Assembly (NCBI GenBank): GCA_030052745.1
Contig: JANBVO010000003.1
Span: 62,001 to 126,000 of the forward strand
Reading direction: 5' to 3'
DNA: 64,000 bases
Origin: Pleurostoma richardsiae
Taxonomy: Eukaryota; Ascomycota; Sordariomycetes; Calosphaeriales; Pleurostomataceae
The notes under the pieces are model-generated. The model was not told the DNA's origin and ran no database searches. It was given only the letters and a program-made list of their open reading frames with translations. The position numbers were made by a program, and so were the translations under genes. Within the stretch, counting starts at the first letter, position 1; each line of letters opens with the position of its first letter. Shown here one piece after another: positions 57,611 through 64,000 of this stretch.

Positions 57611-58954
57611 ATGCCACGCGTAGCCAGCACACGCGCCGCCACTCGATGGACTACCAGGATAATCCCCCTTCTGCTCACTGGTGCAGTCGCGTATGCTGCC
57701 TACGTAGTCACAAAAAGGATATGCAGTCCGTTTCCCCACGAAACACCTGCCGCGAACCCGGCGGACTGGCTGCGCTAACCCCTGCGACAGTCGATTACCT
57801 CCGCCCTCATCATGAGACAGGGACGCTTATAGTTTTTATGGTCCTCTTCTACTTCTTCGTGACCATGATGTCGGCCGCCTACATCCGCACGCTCCTGAAG
57901 ATCATCTTCGATCCGGGCGTAGTACCACTCGGTCCTATGGCGGCGGAGATGCCGACCGAGATGCAGCCAAGGAAGCGACGTCAAGAGCCGGGGGACCTGG
58001 AAGCGCAACCATACATCGACGGGCCGGATCCAGATCCGGACAGCCCAGGCTTGGAGCAGTTCTACAGCAAGGATGTGTTCGTCTGTGAGAACGACGGACG
58101 GCCCCGATGGTGTTCCACTTGCCGCACCTGGAAGCCAGACCGCGCGCATCACTCCAATGAGATTGGTAGATGCGTGCGCAAGATGGACCACTACTGTCCT
58201 TGGGTTGGTGGTATCATCTCGGAAACATGTTAGCAAACGTCCAATATCCCAAGTCATGGCGGCTGCGACTAACCTTGTAGCTTTCAAATTCTTTGTCCAG
58301 TTCCTCGTATACGCGACGATAGTATGCGCTCTTGTTTTGTCCGAATCGGCATATACGGTGAACAGGCGGATCAAGGACGGCAGCAGCCTCGATCCCCGGC
58401 TGGTAGTGGCCTTGGCGATCGCGGGTTTCTTCGGGCTTTTTGTCTTTACCATGGCTGCGACGGCTTTTCGTTTCATATTTCTGAACTTGACGAATGTGGA
58501 CATCCTGCGGTATAAGATGAAAGTCCATCAACTCGCCGTACGTGTCCCTACAGGAACCCAGCCGACGGCCGAGTATGGTACAATCACCTATCCTCTTCCG
58601 CATCCTGCCCCGGCAACGAATGGGACGCCTGGGAATTCTCGGCAAAGTTTGGTGCCGGTAGGAAGAGATGCCCTGGCAATAAGAACATTCGCGATTGTGA
58701 GGACTGATAGGGGAGAGAATCCGTGGGACCTCGGACTGTACCGAAACTGGGTCTCTGTCATGGGTCCGAATGTCTTGGACTGGATCCTGCCGATCCGGGA
58801 GTCCCCCTGCGTCTACTACGACAGCAAGGTGAGCATGTATGAGATGGGACCGTTGTACCGGGCGCTACGCGCAAGATATGGTCTTGAAGACGTCTCTGAT
58901 GGCAAGGAGGGCACGGATTCACGGGAGTTAATGAGGAATGGGCATGGGAACTGA
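57611..58954 (+). CDS. pfa5: DHHC-type palmitoyltransferase Pfa5 (408 aa)
   Basis: Three exons, 57611-57725, 57791-58228 and 58281-58954, make one frame. Joins give RICIDYLRPHHETGT and GGIISETSFKFFVQF. Four membrane segments are visible: IIPLLLTGAVAYAAYVV, LIVFMVLFYFFVTMMSAAYI, FFVQFLVYATIVCALVL and VVALAIAGFFGLFVFTMAAT. Between the second and third lies the cytosolic Cys-rich domain: C146-x2-C149, RTWKPDRAHHSNEIGRCVRK and the catalytic D171-H-Y-C174-PWVGG. DHYC instead of DHHC is the natural variant of yeast Pfa5 and the Akr proteins. The tail has GENPWDLG, typical of Pfa5. The enzyme transfers palmitate from palmitoyl-CoA to Cys residues of membrane-associated proteins. The first donor (GTCCGT) is non-optimal but is needed to keep the frame and avoid a stop. 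A minus-strand frame over exons 2-3 is a shadow. Confidence 0.93.
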
Positions 58955-60716
58955 GCACTGTGATACCCAGGGCATGTTTGGCGTCTGGTGGGGATGGGCT
59001 TTGCTTAATGGTGCTGTGTGTTTTTGGCACCTGCCAAACCTCCCATGACTGACGATGGGGCTCCCACTTGGGATAACTTTTCCTAGGCTTTACAGGCCAT
59101 GATAGATATAGGACCACATTAATACAGGTAGCCAGTCAGTTTCTTCTTTAATGATGCTGTTTTCAGCATACGAAACTGTTGCTTGATTTGCTTCCTGCTT
59201 CACGTCGTCCCTCCTCGAGAATAGAGCAGCTTCGTGGCCGACAGCATCTCGAACTCCCAGCGAGGCAGACATCTCTCCAGACTCCTCGTGCATGCACCGA
59301 TATATTGCCCCGGGTACTAGGTATGTAAAACCCTGTGGCTTGGAAAGGGCGTCTGTGCTATTTCTCGGGAAAGTAGAGTACAGGGTACATCTGCCTGGTT
59401 CAGACCCGGCTGGAGCGGCCTCAGCAGAACCGGGCGATCTAGAGTGGTTCGCAATCTTTTATGTTCTTGACAACTGCCGGCCGGCCGGTCGGTCGGCTGC
59501 CTTGCAGGGGGGAGCCTTGCCCCGTTGTCCCTGCCTCAATCACATATAATAGCAGTATTGTATGGACAGTACCTGGCAGGTAGGTACCCCAGACATGAGC
59601 AGCCCTCAATCATTTCGTCCTTCCGACTATAGTACGGACATGTCATTCCTCGCAGCTCATCCAGCGTCTTCTGTTACGCAGGAAGATGCGCGAAGACAGC
59701 TTCTCCCTTCATTCGCCAAGCTTCTCGCTGATCTGAGGAGTCGAGGATTGGAAGAGCGGCATGCATGCTCTACCCTTTCTGGCCAATGAGCCAAGCATAC
59801 CTAACCCGAGTGTCCACGGCGCGGCTCACTGGATCGACAAGCACGCTCGGGTAGTCACTTCTGAGAAAGAAAAGGAGGAGTGCCGGTGACAGCTTGGTAC
59901 CCGCAAGCCCATTTGCGACTTTGAGGACAGCACTCGCCGAAGGGGCATAGCGTGGGCCCTGCCCCCTGATTTGGGGCTGCAACCGGGTGGCACGCTCGAC
60001 CGGGGCCTGATGCTGGCTTAGCGCTCCTTGAGGCTGAAGGATTGCCACTTGGTCTTGGTCTTGCGTCGTCATGGGAAACGATATCTCTCGGCTTCAAGTC
60101 CGGGCGTCCTGTCTGAGAGTGAATACAGTCCACACTCAGAACTCTTGACTTTAAGGATACCGGAGACTACCAACCTTTCGTCTGCAGCGTACTCGTACCT
60201 AGCAACCGACAACCATCCTGTGCCTTGACAGAAAGCATGACCTTCTACCGGACTGCCGGAGGCCATACGACGATAGCTTGGTAATCCGGGACGGAGACAG
60301 ACAAACGACACGAGGAGGCCCGCTTGGACCGACAGTAGGAACGAGCTAGCCTGACGACACGAGTCTCTCGACACATCCACGCAAGTCCACGTCGGACAGT
60401 CAGCCTGGTAACCATCCCACGGCAAAAACGAGGCAGAGGGATATACATACATCGATGGAGGATATGCTGCAGCCGGCAAGCAGGAGCGAGCACCCGGGAG
60501 TTGGCAGTGCCTCACTATGAAGCAATCACGAAGGTCGATTGATCGCGAGACCGGCTCCATTATATTATCCAACAAGAAACTCTCGGACAGCATCAAGAGA
60601 CGGACATGCCCTCTGTTGGATCAAGCCACCATGAAGGCATGCAGCCTCTTCCCACGCCAAAGCCATCCCCCAACATACAAGTCGAGTGATAAAGGCGAAC
60701 ATAGACTTCAGTCCTC
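58955..60716. other. Gene-free stretch
   Basis: This lies between the 3' end of pfa5 and the 3' end of the small Cys-rich gene. No protein-like frame was found. Confidence 0.45.
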
Positions 60717-61112
60717 CTAGTCTGCTCGCTTGCAACAGTCACTCCGCTTGTGGCCGCAGATTGTGCACTCCTTCTCCTCCTCCCTGTTCGGGTTCTCCAA
60801 CAGCTTCTTGCGATCCTTACACATGCAGCAGTACCATCTCCCCCTCAAGTCTTGCGTGATGGGGTACTCGGGAATCTGGCTCCTACATCGGATTAGAGCC
60901 TGCGTAGGGGTCTTGGGGTCCCGACGCACATGCCTCCCGGCCGTAGAAGACGCAGGCATCTCTTCAGGGTTCTTGTGACTTCGGCGGGCCGATTCGATAT
61001 CGAACAGCAGTCTGGAAGTACCAAAGGGAAAGACAATGAAGCAGCGAGAGGCGTTAACACACCGTTTGTTCTTGTTGAACTCCGAGGATCTGGTTCTGTT
61101 GAGGACGGCCAT
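60717..61112 (-). CDS. Small Cys-rich protein (114 aa spliced; 131 aa if the intron is retained)
   Basis: The minus-strand frame is open throughout, but a good intron (61062-61012, GTGTGT...TTCCAG, 51 bp) lies inside. Removing it keeps the frame and joins NKNKR to LLFDIESARR. The C-terminus carries W-Y-C-C-x-C, a 15-residue charged gap, then C-x2-C-G-H-K-R-S-D-C-C. This repeats the W-x-C-x2-C ... C-x2-C-x-H-K-R layout of the 50-aa protein 7 kb away, with the fifth Cys replaced by Ser and a CC at the end. The N-terminal 70 residues are basic and probably disordered. A zinc-binding function is likely; the biological role is unknown. Because the intron is a multiple of three, both spliced and retained forms would be translatable. 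Confidence 0.6.
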   Translation of the reverse strand: MAVLNRTRSSEFNKNKRCVNASRCFIVFPFGTSRLLFDIESARRSHKNPEEMPASSTAGRHVRRDPKTPTQALIRCRSQIPEYPITQDLRGRWYCCMCKDRKKLLENPNREEEKECTICGHKRSDCCKRAD

Positions 61113-64000
61113 GACTGCTATCCTCTTCCTCTTCCTCTTGCTTTTATATTAAAGCTCGACGAGTGTCTCCTCCCATCCATCTCCTGAGCGGAGCAAAGAG
61201 ACCCAGAACCACGGTGAGCACAGAGTTGCTGAGCCTCTTTCCGCCCGTCACAATATTTGCTTTCGCACCAACAGGGTCGCCGACATCGACTCGAGCCCGG
61301 GGGGCGTGACAGCGATATGTGATGGCCGGATGCGCCGGTCTATTGAATACGCCCAGGAGGACTGTCGGGATCAGCCAATATACCCTGGGCGCAGGGTTGC
61401 CACTGGTGAGGGCTTGGACAGATGCACTCACCCATGACGACGGGGCCGTATATTGGCAACTGCTGAAAGCTCTCGAAACCAGAGGTGTAATGAAGCTAAT
61501 CGAAGTAGCTCCAATCCCACGATGCTGGCTGAGTTCAGTCACGCGGCGACGCATCTCAACGGTGACGGCCCACTCTTCTAAAGGATGTCGACGAGAACAG
61601 GTTTCGCAAAGTTGGTTGGGTCACACCGAAATGAAGCTCGAAGAAGGGGCACACCTTCCTCTTGCCGTTTATCTTGGCCATGGCCTGTGACGGATGTTGC
61701 TCATCGTCTCTATTTGACGACCTCAAGGGATGTGGTGGAGACGGCGGTGTCCCTTCTTCATTTCAGGGGTAACGAGAGGGGATCCCGGCTTATTTCGTCA
61801 GTCGCGGTCTATAATATGGCCTCAGGAATCCGAGCTGCAGGAACCGGCAAGTGCTTTCTCGTCCTAGTCAGAATGGGGGAAGTCTGACAGGAAGGCGGCC
61901 AAGGCAGCCAGCCTTGTCCGCGGCCACCCTCTTAAGAGACCCACTGCACCTCCATCATGATATAGAGACCGGAGGAAGCGCCGAAGCGCAAAGGAAGCCC
62001 TAAAGGGTGGCATGACCGCCTCGAGTGGCGCGGAGACAAACGTTGGGGCGTCGAGCGATCCAGCCACATTTTCTAGGTGACCGGTCAAGCCCGAGTTGGG
62101 GCGCTCCTCACCATCGTAGAGCAAGAATAGGTGGCTCGAAAGTTGATATGAAAGGTGCGTACTCTTGGCACCTTATTCCTCGCTCTCAGTGTTGGAGACC
62201 AGCGCCCGGCGGGCTGGGCGACGAGGACTCACACCTCTTCCGGTTTCACTTCGCTGCTCCGGTGAGCAGGGTAGGAGCTCGATTGGATATCTCGCTGCTT
62301 GGCCCTGGCCATTTCAGTACCTGAGCTTGTGCTACCTCGGCGGCAGCCTTACCCATATGCGCGCAATGATGCGAGATCTGGATCTCGCAGCTCTCGCGTA
62401 AGGCTGTGGTATGTGGCCACACGTGCGCTTGGCCAGCCCAAGGGGGCCAGTCACAGGGAAAGAGCATGACTTCAAGCGACTGATTACACGCGCCATCCAA
62501 CGGAGCACCAGTTTGAGCGGCTGCTTGCATGGGGGGCGCTGTGCAGGTGTGCGCCACATCGGAGCTTTGCCCGCGCGCTGCCATGTACCGTCAGCAGGCC
62601 TGGCGTGTATCACATGTCATTCACGGACATGTCCGCAGACTGAACAGAACTCAAACAGTGTCCGATTTCAGCGAGTCACTTGTCTGATCCCCGGGGCACG
62701 CTGAATAGCTGGAGGGCTCTCTGGTGTCATGTTGAGGTCGGCGGAAAAGGAGGGGCGAGCGGGCGCGCATGGCTCTGCGGCTCTTCGGCAGGAGGCCGCA
62801 CGGGCATGAGCGCGCGGCTATACTCGCGTCTTCGCTGTGTAACAATGGACACCTGGAGACCGGTAGGCAAATAACCGCGGGTGCAAGGTTGCGCCCATGG
62901 AAAGCAAGGACTTGAATAGGAGACGCCAGCTGGATCTTCTGAGCAAAGACATATGACAACATGCCTGCGGCATGTTTCGGGTCCGACGCCAGCTCTCATG
63001 TTAGCGGCCTCCTGAAGACATTTGGTGGCACATCCGCGCGGTGGCATTTCGGCGGGCTGGTCAAGACACCGAGACGAGATGTCACTACAGCCGGGCATCT
63101 GCCCCTATTTGACCGTCTGGCGCCGACGGTCTGGGGATTATGCACCCCGGCAACTAGAACCAGACACGCACATGCAGATCTCGCGGCGCCAGCTTACCTA
63201 CCTGTGGACACAGACCATTTGTTGGGCTTGTCTTATCTGTCGTTGCGCTGTTCCGAAACCATCTTTAGAAGTCTTTACCCCTGTCATCTGTCCCGGTTTA
63301 CTCATTCTCACACCAGTTTCCCGACTCTGCATTGATAGGTAGTCTCTGGGCACTGAGCGAATAGGCGAACAGACATTGGCCCTGCCATCTAAGCACCACG
63401 ACACCATGCACGATCGCGTATTCACGTATTCATCTCTGTGAGGCGTGGGGTTGGCGTGCCGGCGCCATGTGGCAGATGAGCTGGCATGCTATTGTTTCTG
63501 CTGAGCCGTCGGGTGATCGGCCACAAAAACTGTCGCAGCTGCGACAGCTTTCTCGAGCTTTGCTTCCACCTGAACGACAAACGTCCAAGAGCTTTTTCTC
63601 ATTATCTCGGCGCTCTGTGAGCGTGACCCCGGAAGGCAGATGAACGACCATCTTTCAGCCTCACCAGGTCATGCCGTCCGACGAAGTCCGAGGTATGGCT
63701 CTGGAGCATGCCATCCCGCTACCCCGGGGCGCCCTCGAATGTTTCCCGTCGTCCAGGCCTGTGGTGCGGCGGCATCTCCAGCTTTGGAGGTCGAATGGCG
63801 CAGCGTGCATGAACTGTTAGCCGGATGTGATATGACTTGCAGCGGATCATGCATGTGCATCGGAGCGAACGCACAGAAACTCCACCACGGCTTCTGGACG
63901 GTTGGCTGGAGTGCCGAAAAGATCACCCGAGAAGGGACGGACACGTCAATTATACCGGGGTATGTTGACTGCTGTGAAGGAAATAGGCAGCCGTTATGTT
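61113..64000. other. Gene-poor right edge
   Basis: No supported gene. The frames at 61144-61554 (minus) and 61319-61690 (plus) overlap each other and neither shows a domain. A gene could continue beyond the window, but I see no partial domain at the edge. Confidence 0.4.

Noticed and set aside
61144-61690. Overlapping frames on opposite strands, 136 and 123 codons
   Set aside because: Neither has a motif or intron support; left uncalled, though a real species-specific gene cannot be excluded.
1-64000. tRNA and 5S rRNA genes
   Set aside because: I looked for B-box-like GGTTCRANTCC words and 5S-like internal promoters and saw none; a covariance-model search would settle it.

Overview
This is nuclear DNA of a filamentous ascomycete, most likely a Sordariomycete. 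Genes carry short introns (about 50-120 bp) with GTRNGT-type donors and CAG/TAG acceptors. The gene content is typical of Pezizomycotina: Zn(II)2Cys6 regulators, F-box proteins, an ASH1-type SET methyltransferase, Pfa5, Sfh5, Ubp6, ARPC4 and LSm7. Intergenic DNA is GC-rich and sprinkled with short ACCTA/GGTACC palindromes. I cannot name the species. Exon structures were deduced by hand from splice signals and protein continuity. Gene names rest on remembered family features, not on a search.

Layout. Positions 1-19.3 kb contain no gene I can support. Near the left edge is a 486-bp MITE-like element with 65-bp terminal inverted repeats and an AT-rich core (574-1063). A pyrimidine-rich leader at about 17.9-19.3 kb precedes a Zn2Cys6 regulator (19304-20536, +). 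After another gene-poor stretch comes an accessory-looking block: an F-box gene (26534-27628, +), a 5'-incomplete kinase/APH-fold gene (28260-29048, +) and a three-exon F-box gene (30259-31937, -).

The middle is a conserved housekeeping block: ubp6 (33671-35421, -) and arpc4 (35936-36735, +) diverge from a 514-bp promoter, followed by lsm7 (38326-38904, -), a second Zn2Cys6 protein (41072-42991, +), an sfh5-like CRAL-TRIO gene (44135-45015, +) whose frame continues for 185 codons past a TAG, and ash1 (47416-50253, +). The part from lsm7 to ash1 lies between two arrays of the same 53-bp minisatellite in opposite orientation (37230-37664 and 50945-51384).

The right end carries small genes on the minus strand. 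A 50-residue two-exon protein (53730-53935) and a 114-residue two-exon protein (60717-61112) share a W-x-C-x2-C ... C-x2-C-x-H-K-R signature. A possible degenerate third copy lies at 55716-55886. The palmitoyltransferase gene pfa5 (57611-58954, +) sits among them. No operon-like pathway or secondary-metabolite cluster is visible; the genes act in transcription and chromatin, ubiquitin turnover, actin assembly, RNA processing, lipid transfer and protein palmitoylation. The most interesting items are the small Cys-rich family, the sfh5 stop codon, the inverted minisatellite pair and the MITE.
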